The notes: a model not told the origin generated them from the sequence alone. 49,597 nt of DNA from Candidatus Methanophagales archaeon (GCA_030602585.1 JAUVZJ010000009.1:1-49597), one strand, 5' to 3'; positions 7,303 through 15,558 are shown, numbered from the stretch's first letter. Numbers and translations are program-made.

Positions 7303-8367
7303 ATGGACAAAATAAAAGAGAAGATAGAAGGGATAAGACCATTAGACGAAGATGCGGTGAAATCCGCAATGGCACGACAGGATACGCTTACGAAACCACC
7401 GCGCAGTCTCGGCGTTCTGGAAGACCTTTCGGTTAAGGTTGCAGGCATTACAGGGAATTATATGCCTGCGATAAAGGACAAAGTGATAATAACAATGGCT
7501 GGCGACCACGGCGTTGCAGATGAAGGCGTGAGTGCTTTTCCCAGAGAAGTAACACCGCAAATGGTTTATAATTTCTTGGGGGGTGGTGCGGCGATAAACG
7601 TTTTAGCAAGGCATATCGGTGCGAGGGTTGTCGTCGTGGATATGGGTGTGGCGGCGGATATTGTGATTAAGAGCAAGGGTGAGAATTTTATTGATAAGAA
7701 AATCGCTTATGGAACCGCTAATATGGCAAAAGGACCTGCAATGAGTTATGAAAATGCGATTAGGTCAATAGAAGCTGGGATTGAAGTTCTGGAGACTGAA
7801 ATAGAGAATGGCATTGACATCGTGGGTGTAGGTGACATGGGAATAGGAAATACGACACCGAGCAGTGCTATTGCTGCGTTCATAACAGGCGAGTCTGTCG
7901 AGAAGATAACTGGACGTGGCACGGGTTTGGACGACGAAGGACTCGAAGCGAAGGTAAAGACGATAAAAAAAGCATTGACGCTTAATACGCCAAATAGAGG
8001 AGACGCAGTTGACATATTAGCGAAAATAGGTGGATTTGAGATAGGCGGGATGGCAGGTGTGATGCTCGCTGCCGCAGCCAATAAAATACCTGTGGTTATA
8101 GACGGGTTCATTTCCGGCGCCGCTGCGCTTATCGCATACGAACTCAGTCCGAAGATAAAGGAATATCTCTTTGCATCGCATATCTCTGTTGAAGCCGGTC
8201 ATCGAGCTATATTAGACCACATTGGAATCCAACCGTTGTTCAATTTGAATATGCGGCTTGGAGAAGGCACGGGTGCGGCACTTGGCATAAGCATTGTGGA
8301 TGCATCCTGCAAGATATTGCGTGAAATGGCTACGTTTGAAGAAGCTGGCGTCTCGGAGAAGGAATGA
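7303..8367 (+). CDS. cobT: Nicotinate-nucleotide:dimethylbenzimidazole phosphoribosyltransferase, bacterial type
   Basis: Transfers ribose phosphate from nicotinate mononucleotide to a lower-ligand base in cobamide assembly. The 354-residue protein has the whole bacterial CobT pattern: TKPPRSLGVLEDL, AGDHGVADEGVSAFPREVT, NFLGGGAAINVLAR, GDMGIGNTTPSSA, GRGTGLDD, and LGEGTGAALG with Glu321 at the position of the catalytic glutamate (Glu317 in the Salmonella enzyme). Most archaea use a different CobT-like family, so gene transfer from bacteria is plausible. It follows the radical SAM gene with a 1-nt gap, implying co-expression. I see no cobalamin riboswitch upstream. Confidence 0.93.
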   Translation: MDKIKEKIEGIRPLDEDAVKSAMARQDTLTKPPRSLGVLEDLSVKVAGITGNYMPAIKDKVIITMAGDHGVADEGVSAFPREVTPQMVYNFLGGGAAINVLARHIGARVVVVDMGVAADIVIKSKGENFIDKKIAYGTANMAKGPAMSYENAIRSIEAGIEVLETEIENGIDIVGVGDMGIGNTTPSSAIAAFITGESVEKITGRGTGLDDEGLEAKVKTIKKALTLNTPNRGDAVDILAKIGGFEIGGMAGVMLAAAANKIPVVIDGFISGAAALIAYELSPKIKEYLFASHISVEAGHRAILDHIGIQPLFNLNMRLGEGTGAALGISIVDASCKILREMATFEEAGVSEKE

Positions 8368-8536
8368 GGAGGGGCGAATAGGGAAAAAGCAGAAAAAAGA
8401 CTTCTTCGCAATCTCGGATTTTGCACGCGTTTACGCTAATCGAATTTTTGGTGTGGTTCAGGTGTAGTAATGCTTTTTCTAAGAAAGTTTCAAATCAGGG
8501 GAAAGTTTAAATGCACTTCATGATTATGTTGTTTCA

Positions 8537-8854
8537 ATGCAGAATGGAAAAGAGGATTCGGCAGGGTTTGTGAGCACTATCAAGGAGAAAGTGCGTGATT
8601 GGGAAATTCAACTTCTGTGGATCGAACGTTTTTTTGAATACTTGCTTCTTTTAGGGTTGGTTAGTTTTGTTATTGTTTTGATATTTAGACAATTCAATCT
8701 TATTCATACTGAAGCCACTAGTGCCCGATACATGCTCAGCACTGGTTCAAAGTCAAGCAGCAATCATTGCCATCGTTATAACACTGACCTTGATTGCAGT
8801 TCAACTCACTGCATCCGCATATTCGCCGCGAGTAATTCGTATTTTCAGAGATAA
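8537..8854 (+). CDS. N-terminal part of a DUF2254-like membrane protein, frameshifted
   Basis: The first 68 codons look authentic: a charged start, a membrane helix (FFEYLLLLGLVSFVIVLIF) and the segment TSARYMLS. Beyond about 8740 this frame turns into unlikely sequence (serine/histidine/cysteine-rich), while the overlapping frame carries on with LVQSQAAIIAIVITLTLIAV. Skipping one base near 8741 fuses the two into one continuous DUF2254-like protein. A TATA-like AGTTTAAATG at 8504-8513 precedes the ATG by about 25 nt, supporting this start. Either the gene is broken or misread by one base, or it uses a +1 frameshift. Confidence 0.6.
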   Translation: MQNGKEDSAGFVSTIKEKVRDWEIQLLWIERFFEYLLLLGLVSFVIVLIFRQFNLIHTEATSARYMLSTGSKSSSNHCHRYNTDLDCSSTHCIRIFAASNSYFQR

Positions 8855-9896
8855 TCCTGATATGTGGATACTTTTGGGTTTTTACGGGCTCTCAATTTTT
8901 TATGGGCTATTGGTTTTAAAGATGATACGAGGAGCTGAGGATACAAGTCAAATCGTGATTTCGAATATCTCACTTGAAGCTTATATTTCGTATGTTTATG
9001 CTCTGGGGATTTCTACTTTTGTGAGTTTATTTCTGTATTTACGGAATATTATGAATCTTTTAGAGCCGGAAAATATTATAAAGCGATTGGCAATCGATAT
9101 TACTAAAGATAACTTTCTCAACTCGAAAGAGGATCCAGTTCAGCCCATCATGGATATAGTGCACGGTTCTATTATGAAATATGACATTGAGACGACACGA
9201 ATTGGTTTGAAAGTAGTAACTGAGAAGGTGGTAAAAATTATTGATTCTGATAGGCAAGTAGAGATTTCATCTCATTTTCGTCATCATTTAGAAAGAGTTG
9301 GTAGATCGGCCGTAAGTAAATTGGATGAAGAATCAGCCATAGTAGTCATTGGAAGTTTAGATAGTTTCGGGAAATCAACTGCGAAAAAAGGACTTGAAAA
9401 TGCGACGGGGCGAGCAGTAGTATCTCTTGGAGAAGTTGGAAGAGCAGCTGCGGAAAACGGTCTTGGAGATGCGACATGGCAAGTAGCATGGTCTCTTGGA
9501 GAAGTTGGAAGAGCAGCTGCGGAAAACGGTCTTGAAGACGCGACATGGGGTGCAGCAGAGTTTCTTGAAGCTGTTGGAAAAATTGCTACGGAAAAGAATC
9601 TTGTAAGTGCAGCATTCGAAGTAATAATGTCTCTTGAATCTGTCGGACAAATTGCAGCGGAAAAAGGACTTGAAACGGCGACAGAGCAAGTAGTAAAGTC
9701 TCTTTTAGCTGTTAGACAAATTGCGGAAAAGGTAGTCGCATCGAACCTTACAGAATTAACACTTTCAAGCGAAGAAATCGTCAAAACTGCGATTCAAAAA
9801 TACGAATCGGAATTAAAAGAACAAGACAGTGCCTCCTTCAAAAAATTCAAGAAAATATACGAACAGAAACTCGAAAAACGGCGAGCCGAGAAATAA
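8721..9896 (+). CDS. DUF2254-like membrane protein with seven 23-residue repeats
   Basis: The main body of the frameshifted gene, 391 residues if read from a GTG at 8721. Three further membrane helices lie at about residues 12-32, 48-68 and 88-108; TLIAVQLTASAYSPRVI is typical of the DUF2254 membrane family. From residue 189 to about 349 there are seven consecutive 23-residue repeats of the form SLGEVGRAAAENGL-DAT, probably pairs of short helices stacking like HEAT or armadillo repeats on the cytosolic face. The tail is a charged coiled segment (KKFKKIYEQKLEKRRAEK). Function is unknown. The stop codon overlaps the start of the nucleoside phosphorylase (TAATG), so the two are translationally coupled. 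Confidence 0.7.
   Translation: MPDTCSALVQSQAAIIAIVITLTLIAVQLTASAYSPRVIRIFRDNPDMWILLGFYGLSIFYGLLVLKMIRGAEDTSQIVISNISLEAYISYVYALGISTFVSLFLYLRNIMNLLEPENIIKRLAIDITKDNFLNSKEDPVQPIMDIVHGSIMKYDIETTRIGLKVVTEKVVKIIDSDRQVEISSHFRHHLERVGRSAVSKLDEESAIVVIGSLDSFGKSTAKKGLENATGRAVVSLGEVGRAAAENGLGDATWQVAWSLGEVGRAAAENGLEDATWGAAEFLEAVGKIATEKNLVSAAFEVIMSLESVGQIAAEKGLETATEQVVKSLLAVRQIAEKVVASNLTELTLSSEEIVKTAIQKYESELKEQDSASFKKFKKIYEQKLEKRRAEK
9285..9767 (+). repeat. Tandem 69-bp coding repeats
   Basis: Seven units of 69 bp begin at about 9285, 9354, 9423, 9492, 9561, 9630 and 9699. The third and fourth are nearly identical in DNA (TCTCTTGGAGAAGTTGGAAG in both), indicating recent duplication; the outer ones have diverged. 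Confidence 0.85.
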
Positions 9897-10657
9897 TGAA
9901 AAGATACTTTAAAGGCGTTCAGCCACACATAAACATAGAAAATATAGAAGCGGAGATTGCTTTTTTGCCGGGTCCGCCAGAGCGGGCTTTGGAGATTGCA
10001 AAGAATATCACATCTTACGAGAAGGTAACGGAACAGCGAGAATTCGTTACGTATAAAGGCGATATAGAAGGTCAGAAGGTTTGCGTGACTTCTACGGGAA
10101 TAGGATGTCCTTCTGCGGCGATAGTGGTGGAAGAGCTTGCGAACTGTGGCGTCAAGGTATTCATAAGAGTGGGGACAACGGGTGCAATTCAAGAGGAAAT
10201 CGAAATAGGTGACGTGCTAATACCGGTAGCTGCGGTCCGGGATGATGGAACTACAAAAGAATATGTAAACGATGATTATCCGGCAGATGCGAGTTCTGAA
10301 GTTGTAGGTGCATTGAAGAATGCAGCGGAAGAAGCAAAAGTGAGGTATCATGTTGGCGAGGTAAGGACAAACGATGCCTTTTATGCCGCACTTGACTTCG
10401 AGGGAATAGTAAAGAGATACCAGCAGTTAGGAATACTGAGTTTCGAGATGGAATGTGCTGCCGTTTTCACCGTTGCAAAGATAAGAGGATTGAAAGCAGG
10501 TGCCGTTCTAGCTGTTGTCAGGAACATAGCAACAAAGAAGCATGTACATGGCGATAAGGACTATGAAATTAAGGCAAACATGGCGGTAGAGAATGCGATA
10601 AAGGTTGCCGTTGGTGCTGTGAAATATATCAATCCTGAAGTGTTGAGATTATTCTGA
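9896..10657 (+). CDS. udp: Uridine phosphorylase-family nucleoside phosphorylase
   Basis: Splits a nucleoside with phosphate into base and ribose-1-phosphate for nucleoside salvage. The 253-residue protein carries the family pattern: AFLPGPPERALEIAKNI with the phosphate-binding glycine, RVGTTGAIQEEIEIGDVLIP, and FEMECAAVFTVAKIRG, in which the Glu-Met-Glu contacts ribose. Uridine is the likeliest base by resemblance, but related enzymes use purines. It overlaps the preceding membrane-protein gene by one base. Confidence 0.85.
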   Translation: MKRYFKGVQPHINIENIEAEIAFLPGPPERALEIAKNITSYEKVTEQREFVTYKGDIEGQKVCVTSTGIGCPSAAIVVEELANCGVKVFIRVGTTGAIQEEIEIGDVLIPVAAVRDDGTTKEYVNDDYPADASSEVVGALKNAAEEAKVRYHVGEVRTNDAFYAALDFEGIVKRYQQLGILSFEMECAAVFTVAKIRGLKAGAVLAVVRNIATKKHVHGDKDYEIKANMAVENAIKVAVGAVKYINPEVLRLF

Positions 10658-10679
10658 GAAGCCTAAGTCGCCAGACTCG

Positions 10680-11825
10680 TCAAGAAAGCCTCCTAATTTC
10701 CCCAACAACCGCATCACCAACCTCACTTGTCTTTGAGTTACCGCCGAGGTCGTATGTTCTCACCTTACCTTCCCGCAAAACCGCTTCAATCGCACTTAAA
10801 ACCCTTTCCGCTGCACTTTTCTCTCCAACAGTCTCTAAAAGCATAGCACCCGCCCAAATCGTGGCTATCGGATTTGAAACATTTTTACCTGCATATTTCG
10901 GTGCAGACCCATGAATAGGCTCGAACATGGAAACGCCATCAGGATTTATGTTCGCTCCCGGCGCAAGCCCCAGCCCACCCTGAATCATCGCACCAAGGTC
11001 GGTAATGATGTCTCCAAACATGTTTGGCGTAACCACGACCTGATACCATTCGGGATTCTTAACGAGCCACATGCATATCGCATCCACGAAATTAAACTCG
11101 GTATCTATAGCAGGATATTCCTTTGCAACTTCGTTAAACACCTCCCGCCAGAAACCGTAGCCATGCGTTAGCACATTTGCCTTATCCACACTCGTCACTT
11201 TCTTCTTTCCCTTCTCGTTCGCAAGCTCAAATGCAAACCTCATAACACGCTCGCAGCCTTCCCTCGTTACGACACCGATTTGGTATGCAAGCTCATCCGC
11301 ATCGGTCTCTATGTCCACCCCGAATTTAATATTATAAAGCTTTCTCACGATTTCCAACTCATCTCTCTTTTTTCCTTTTCCTTTCCATTTTACCCTTCCG
11401 CCAATGCCGACGTAGAAATCCTCTGTGTTCTCACGCACAACGCTAATATCTATATCTTCCGGTCGCTTACCCGCCAGCGGTGTGCGAACGCCTTCCAGAA
11501 GTTTCACCGGTCTCAAATTCACATACTGGTCAAAATAGAACCTGAGCGTAAGCAAAATCCCCTGCTCTAAGATGCCTGTTTCTACCCTCGGATCGCCTAT
11601 GCACCCGAAATATATCGCATCACTCTTTTTTAGCTCTTTCAGCGTATCCTCGCCTATTAACTCGCCGCTCTCCAAATAATGCTCCGCACCATGTGGATAT
11701 TCAACCCATTCGAGTGCAATATTCTCCAGCTCCGAAACTGCTTCAAGCACCTTTTTCCCTTCGCTTATCACCTCCGGTCCTATCCCGTCGCCACGGATTA
11801 CCGCAATTTTATATCCTCGCTTCAT
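10680..11825 (-). CDS. Isocitrate/isopropylmalate/tartrate dehydrogenase-family protein
   Basis: A metal- and NAD(P)-dependent beta-decarboxylating dehydrogenase of 381 residues. Seen: [13 protein letters not shown] at the N-terminus, the substrate-binding arginine region ([16 protein letters not shown]), [13 protein letters not shown], the metal-binding [13 protein letters not shown], and [20 protein letters not shown] at the nucleotide site. An insertion after GIGGR ([20 protein letters not shown]) and the [17 protein letters not shown] stretch look more like tartrate/malate-type members than textbook LeuB. It could be isopropylmalate dehydrogenase; no other leucine-pathway gene lies nearby to decide. 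It is transcribed convergently with udp. Confidence 0.8.
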   Translation of the reverse strand: MKRGYKIAVIRGDGIGPEVISEGKKVLEAVSELENIALEWVEYPHGAEHYLESGELIGEDTLKELKKSDAIYFGCIGDPRVETGILEQGILLTLRFYFDQYVNLRPVKLLEGVRTPLAGKRPEDIDISVVRENTEDFYVGIGGRVKWKGKGKKRDELEIVRKLYNIKFGVDIETDADELAYQIGVVTREGCERVMRFAFELANEKGKKKVTSVDKANVLTHGYGFWREVFNEVAKEYPAIDTEFNFVDAICMWLVKNPEWYQVVVTPNMFGDIITDLGAMIQGGLGLAPGANINPDGVSMFEPIHGSAPKYAGKNVSNPIATIWAGAMLLETVGEKSAAERVLSAIEAVLREGKVRTYDLGGNSKTSEVGDAVVGEIRRLS

Positions 11826-11966
11826 TTTTCATGTTCCTGTTGCAATCTATAAAGAAAGAGGAGTGAGGATTTGGGATTCTCTCACTTCCTTTAATCAATC
11901 TTTTCATCCTTCAATAAATTAAAGCCCTTATTAATTTCTCTGTCACAGTGAATCAGATCGGTTATT

Positions 11967-12428
11967 TTAAGCCGGGGACACCAGCTCAATTGCACCCATC
12001 GGGCAGTGGTCAACGCAAGCTCTGCAGAACTCCGGTGGTTCAAAAGCTCTCTTACATTTCTTCGCATCCACCAACCTCACTTTTCCTTCTTCTATCCTTA
12101 AAACCAACTCGTCTTTATACCTGCCCCCTTTACCATATATTACCTCCTCGTTCATCCTGTTCTCCTCGCATACCACAGCACAGATTCCACAGCCTATACA
12201 TTTCTCATCTTCTATTATCAAGCCCGTAAGTTCTTTTTCCGTAGGTGGGAAAAGGTCTCTCAGTTTTTCTAAATTCTCCTTATACGCAGTTTCCAAGAGC
12301 AAAGGGCAATCCTCAGGCTTCGCTTCTCTTGAAATTAGCTTAGCCACAAAGCCCATGCATACCGTCCCGCATTCCTTGCAGTTCGTCCCCGGTAGAAGAT
12401 TATATACTTCTAATAATGATACAGGCAT
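11967..12428 (-). CDS. Polyferredoxin-like protein with three cysteine clusters
   Basis: A 153-residue electron carrier. It opens with a cysteine pattern like that of the corrinoid Fe-S protein/RnfB N-terminal 4Fe-4S domain (PGTNCKECGTVCMGFVAKL, then CPLL). A ferredoxin motif follows (CIGCGICAVVCEENR, residues about 77-91) and a last cluster near the C-terminus (CRACVDHCPMGAIEL). These suit binding of about three 4Fe-4S clusters. The redox partner is unknown, as no oxidoreductase is adjacent. It diverges from gar1 across a 81-bp gap. Confidence 0.8.
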   Translation of the reverse strand: MPVSLLEVYNLLPGTNCKECGTVCMGFVAKLISREAKPEDCPLLLETAYKENLEKLRDLFPPTEKELTGLIIEDEKCIGCGICAVVCEENRMNEEVIYGKGGRYKDELVLRIEEGKVRLVDAKKCKRAFEPPEFCRACVDHCPMGAIELVSPA

Positions 12429-12473
12429 GTTATTTTTATGATTTGTTAGAAGTAGATTAAGAAATTTCCGTTA

Positions 12474-12486
12474 ACTTTATATATAG
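12474..12486 (+). promoter_or_regulatory. TATA box for gar1-tfb
   Basis: ACTTTATATATAG lies about 28 nt upstream of the ATG at 12510, giving a leaderless start and excluding the longer TTG-initiated frame from 12492. Confidence 0.65.
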
Positions 12487-12509
12487 TTCTCTTGTTTTTA
12501 CCATTACTG

Positions 12510-12767
12510 ATGAAAAGGAAAGTTAAGGAGAAGGGATTGGGTACAGTGCTTCACGTCGTAGATAATAAATTGATTGTGAAGGGCGGTGGACTAAAGGTAG
12601 AGCGGATAATCAATTCCGTAGTTATGACTGAGGATAAAAAGAAAATCGGAAAAGTTTACGATGTCTTCGGACCTGTTAAACGTCCTTATGTAGGTATTAA
12701 GACATTCGAGGGTATAAAAGAGGAAGAGCTGAAGAAGCTTGCAAATAAAAAGATATTCGTTCTCTGA
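12510..12767 (+). CDS. gar1: H/ACA ribonucleoprotein subunit Gar1
   Basis: Component of the H/ACA guide-RNA complex that turns uridine into pseudouridine in rRNA. The 85-residue protein is a small beta-barrel with GTVLHVVDNKLIVKG near the N-terminus and KIGKVYDVFGPVKRPYVGIK in the middle, the classic Gar1 core; the glycine/arginine tails of eukaryotic Gar1 are absent, as usual in archaea. I placed the start at the ATG 12510 from the TATA spacing. It precedes the TFB-like gene, an arrangement common in Euryarchaeota. Confidence 0.9.
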   Translation: MKRKVKEKGLGTVLHVVDNKLIVKGGGLKVERIINSVVMTEDKKKIGKVYDVFGPVKRPYVGIKTFEGIKEEELKKLANKKIFVL

Positions 12768-12788
12768 TGCGTAAAAAGGTAAAAGGAG

Positions 12789-13490
12789 ATGAATGAAAGC
12801 GAGGAGGATAGTGAAGAAAGCGTTGGAGGGGTAAGGAAAATATCAGCGTCAGATAGAGAACATCTACATAGGCTTAGTGAACATCAAAGAAGAAAAAAGA
12901 TAAGCACGGCAATCGGGAAACACCGTTTAGTTGCGCAAGTGGAGATAGACAGATTGTCATCGTTGCTTTCCATACCGGAGAAAACGAGAGAAAGCTGCCG
13001 TGAGATATATCGTGAAGCGTGGGAAAATGATTTGATTCATGGACGTTCAATCGAGAAGATACTGGCTGCCTCTATGTACATGGCGTGTCGTAAACATAGT
13101 GTGCCAAGAACGCTTGACGAAATAGAAGATGTAACAAGGGTAGGAAAAAAGGATATAATAAAGACGTGCAAGTTATTGGCAAACAGGCTGGGAATGAAGC
13201 TTGCTCCAACGTCTCCTCTGGAATATGTGAGCAGATTTTGCGCTAAATTAAATTTGGAGAGGCATGTAGAGGAACAGGCGATAGCGATAATAAAAGAGGC
13301 GTTAGAAAAGGATATAACAAGCGGGAGAGGTCCTACGGGCATAGCAGCATCGGCGGTTTACATTGCGGCGATCTTATGCGACGATAGGAAGACGCAAAAA
13401 GATGTTGCGGAAGCTACTGGCGTCACTGAAGTGACTTTACGTGTAAGGTATAAAGAGATAGCGAGAGAGTTAGGAATAAAAATGGATTAA
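12789..13490 (+). CDS. tfb: TFB-like transcription factor lacking the zinc ribbon
   Basis: Archaeal TFB bridges TBP on DNA to RNA polymerase. This 233-residue protein has both cyclin-like repeats: the first at about 50-137 (IDRLSSLLSIPEKTRESC, HGRSIEKILAASMYMACRK) and the second at about 143-233 (SRFCAKLNLERHVEEQA, RGPTGIAASAVYIAAI, QKDVAEATGVTEVTLRVRY). The usual 300-plus-residue protein starts with a zinc ribbon and a B-finger/linker. Here only about 50 charged residues precede the first repeat, there is no cysteine pair, and only 21 bp separate the gene from gar1, so the ribbon is genuinely absent. Without it, polymerase recruitment would be impaired, so this may be a specialised or regulatory TFB. 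AAAGGAGATGA precedes the ATG. Confidence 0.9.
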   Translation: MNESEEDSEESVGGVRKISASDREHLHRLSEHQRRKKISTAIGKHRLVAQVEIDRLSSLLSIPEKTRESCREIYREAWENDLIHGRSIEKILAASMYMACRKHSVPRTLDEIEDVTRVGKKDIIKTCKLLANRLGMKLAPTSPLEYVSRFCAKLNLERHVEEQAIAIIKEALEKDITSGRGPTGIAASAVYIAAILCDDRKTQKDVAEATGVTEVTLRVRYKEIARELGIKMD

Positions 13491-13491
13491 G

Positions 13492-14247
13492 ATGGTGGAA
13501 TTTGAGGTAATACCTGCGATAGACCTTAGAGGTGGCAGATGTGTTCAACTGAGGCAGGGTAAAAAAGAAGAAGTGATTTTTTCTTCAGCCGAGAATCCTG
13601 TGGAGATAGCGAGGAAATGGGTCATGCAGGGTGCGAAAAGATTACATATAATAGATTTGGATGGTGCGTTCCAGGAAGAGAAGAACAATTTTGAAGTGAT
13701 TAAAAATATAGCAGAATCGAAGGGAGTGAGGGGTAAAGCAAAGATTCAGGTGGGTGGCGGAATCAGGTCTTACGAAGCCGCGGTTACGCTTCTCGAGATA
13801 GGCTCAGGCGTGTGCGTGGATAGAATAATATTTGGGACTGTTGCGCTGAAATTCCCGCATCTTATAGAGAAGGTAGCGAATTCGTTTTCTTCCGAAAGGG
13901 TAATGGTTGCGTTGGATGCGAGAAAGGGGAAAGTAGTGATAGATGGTTGGAGTGAGATAACAGGGATAGATGCGAAGGAAGCGGCGAAGGAAGCGGAGGA
14001 AATGGGTGCAGGTAGTTTGCTGTTCACGAACATAGACGTTGAAGGTTTGATGAAAGGTATAGAAACGAAGATAATAGAAGAGTTCGTGAGTTCTGTAAGC
14101 GTTCCTGTGGTAATATCCGGGGGAGTAAGTGGTGTGGAGGACGTGATGCGGATAAAAGAAGCGGGAGCAAGCGGGGTGGTAATAGGGAGCGCATTGTATA
14201 AGGGAAAAATAGATTTTAAGGACTTGGTGGAGATATTCAAGGATTAA
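13492..14247 (+). CDS. hisA: Phosphoribosylformimino-AICAR phosphate isomerase HisA
   Basis: Isomerises ProFAR to PRFAR in histidine synthesis. The 251-residue TIM barrel has the catalytic aspartate in VIPAIDLRGGRCVQLRQG, the phosphate loop QVGGGIRSYE, HIIDLDGAFQ, and the second half repeats VISGGVSGVEDV plus GVVIGSALYKGKI. A central insertion is visible where GSGVCVDRIIFGTVAL replaces the usual short loop, still in frame. It starts 1 bp after tfb and shares its operon. Another histidine gene, hisI, is at 22.8 kb, so the pathway is scattered. Confidence 0.93.
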   Translation: MVEFEVIPAIDLRGGRCVQLRQGKKEEVIFSSAENPVEIARKWVMQGAKRLHIIDLDGAFQEEKNNFEVIKNIAESKGVRGKAKIQVGGGIRSYEAAVTLLEIGSGVCVDRIIFGTVALKFPHLIEKVANSFSSERVMVALDARKGKVVIDGWSEITGIDAKEAAKEAEEMGAGSLLFTNIDVEGLMKGIETKIIEEFVSSVSVPVVISGGVSGVEDVMRIKEAGASGVVIGSALYKGKIDFKDLVEIFKD

Positions 14248-14260
14248 AATTTTCGTACTT

Positions 14261-14346
14261 GTTTACCGCGGAGCCCGCAGAGAACACAGAGAATCAGAAA
14301 AATCATTTATCTCATCTCGGCGCTCTCCGTGATCTCGGCGGTAAAT
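14261..14346. repeat. Dispersed element with terminal inverted repeats, long copy
   Basis: TTTACCGC (14262-14269) and GCGGTAAA (14338-14345) flank an 86-bp unit rich in GAGAACACAGAG- and CTCGGCGCTCTC-like sequence. A 36-bp version with the same ends lies at 32863-32898. The structure resembles a miniature non-coding element. Confidence 0.65.
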
Positions 14347-14383
14347 AAACACAAATTTTCTTTTTCTAAAAGAAGAGCGTTCA

Positions 14384-14456
14384 CGCCGCCGACAGGACTC
14401 GAACCTGTGACAATCCGGTTAACAGCCGGGCACTCTACCAACTGAGTTACGGCGGC
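14384..14456 (-). tRNA. tRNA-Asn (anticodon GTT)
   Basis: Read on the minus strand: a seven-pair acceptor stem GCCGCCG/CGGCGGC, a D arm ACTC-AGTTGGTA-GAGT, anticodon loop CTGTTAA, and T arm ACAGG-TTCGAGT-CCTGT. The discriminator is G and no CCA is encoded. The base of the anticodon stem has a C-A mismatch. There is no intron. A TATA-like stretch lies at about 14505-14515. Confidence 0.93.
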
Positions 14457-14565
14457 AATTGTGATTTTGCACTATCTTCTCATCTATCTGTTTTTATTCA
14501 AACATAAATATAGATTTTGAATTTTGAGCATTTGGATTTAGGATTTTTTGGCATAATCGCAATTT

Positions 14566-15558
14566 TCACAACCACTGCTCTATTCTCTTCTGCTTTATTT
14601 TTGGCATTGAAATCCTTTCCAGAGCTTTACTCACTCGCTCTTCCGAGAAGTCATGCACCTCACAAAGAAATTCTTTTACTTTGCCCTCATCCGTTGTTCC
14701 CCATATTATTTCATAAGATTCAGTCACGTCAGGCTGCAAGAAAATAGTTCGAACGAGTTCGTAATTCTCTATCCCCTCCATTTTTTCTATTTCCGATTCT
14801 GCTATTAGTTTTTCGATGCTAAGGTGCTTTTTTATCAGCTTCAGCGCCCTCTTAACTCCTATCCCTTTTAGCCCTTCGTTGAAGTCCGTGCCGACTAAAA
14901 TTGCGAGGTCTACGAGCTCTTCGCGGGTTATCCCATGCTTTTCTTCGAGTTCTTTTAATTCAACGACTTCGAGCTTTGCCTTTTTTCTCGGTGCGCTGAG
15001 ATTTTTTAGCATAACGGGTGCGCCAAAGAGCAAGGAATCGTAATCCTGAGAGGAAACGAGCTCGGCATCGCCTTTTCGTGCCATATAAGCAGCCTGAGCC
15101 TCGCCTTCTGAAGGTGCCTGCACGCAAGGAATGCCCAGATACGTTAAAAGCGTCTTCGAATCTTCTATTATACCTGCATCTATTCTTGCAGATGCCTGCG
15201 CATACTTGAACGCTTCTTCAGGAAATAGCACCTTCGCTTCTTCCCATCTCCTTTTAGCCTCTTCTTTCCGTTCCGACCTGGCTTTGATAACCTTTGCTTT
15301 TAACTCAGATGGTTTGCCATCAAAAACGAATACAGGCTTTATTCCTTTCTCCATTAAATTTGTTGTGCGGTATATCAGCCCGGAGAGATGAGAAGTCGTC
15401 CTACCCGAAGAATCTTTCAGTGGTGTTCCATCTGGCTGGCGAATGATGCTTAAGAATTGGTAAAGCATGTTATACGCATCTATCGCAACGATTTTGCCTG
15501 AGAGAACCTCTAAACTCGTTTCTTTCGGCTCTAATATCTCACCAATATTAACTCCCAT
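14566..15558 (-). CDS. fen: Flap endonuclease FEN1
   Basis: Removes 5' flaps during Okazaki-fragment processing and repair. The 330-residue protein has the N-terminal nuclease block (GKIVAIDAYNMLYQFLS, VFVFDGKPSELK), the internal block (CVQAPSEGEAQAAYMARKGD, SSQDYDSLLFGAP), a helix-hairpin-helix (LVGTDFNEGLKGIGVKRALK), and ends with QKRIEQWL, a PCNA-interacting box (Gln, Ile, Trp, Leu). Its N-terminus starts MGVNIGEIL as in other archaeal FEN1. It diverges from rpl11 across 71 bp. Overlapping plus-strand frames are antisense shadows. Confidence 0.95.
   Translation of the reverse strand: MGVNIGEILEPKETSLEVLSGKIVAIDAYNMLYQFLSIIRQPDGTPLKDSSGRTTSHLSGLIYRTTNLMEKGIKPVFVFDGKPSELKAKVIKARSERKEEAKRRWEEAKVLFPEEAFKYAQASARIDAGIIEDSKTLLTYLGIPCVQAPSEGEAQAAYMARKGDAELVSSQDYDSLLFGAPVMLKNLSAPRKKAKLEVVELKELEEKHGITREELVDLAILVGTDFNEGLKGIGVKRALKLIKKHLSIEKLIAESEIEKMEGIENYELVRTIFLQPDVTESYEIIWGTTDEGKVKEFLCEVHDFSEERVSKALERISMPKIKQKRIEQWL

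Noticed and set aside
9285-9767. CRISPR-like array
   Set aside because: Units are contiguous 69-bp coding repeats without spacers.
9284-9784. Minus-strand frames with regular repeats
   Set aside because: They mirror the 69-bp repeats of the membrane-protein gene on the other strand; the plus strand has the membrane helices and the coupled downstream gene.
11860-11925. Stem-loop GAGTGAG/CTCACTT between the dehydrogenase and Fe-S genes
   Set aside because: A short imperfect match upstream of a minus-strand start; too weak to call a terminator or riboswitch.
14517-14747. Plus-strand 76-codon frame
   Set aside because: Overlaps the 3' end of fen1 in antisense and starts in AT-rich repeat-like DNA without a ribosome-binding site.
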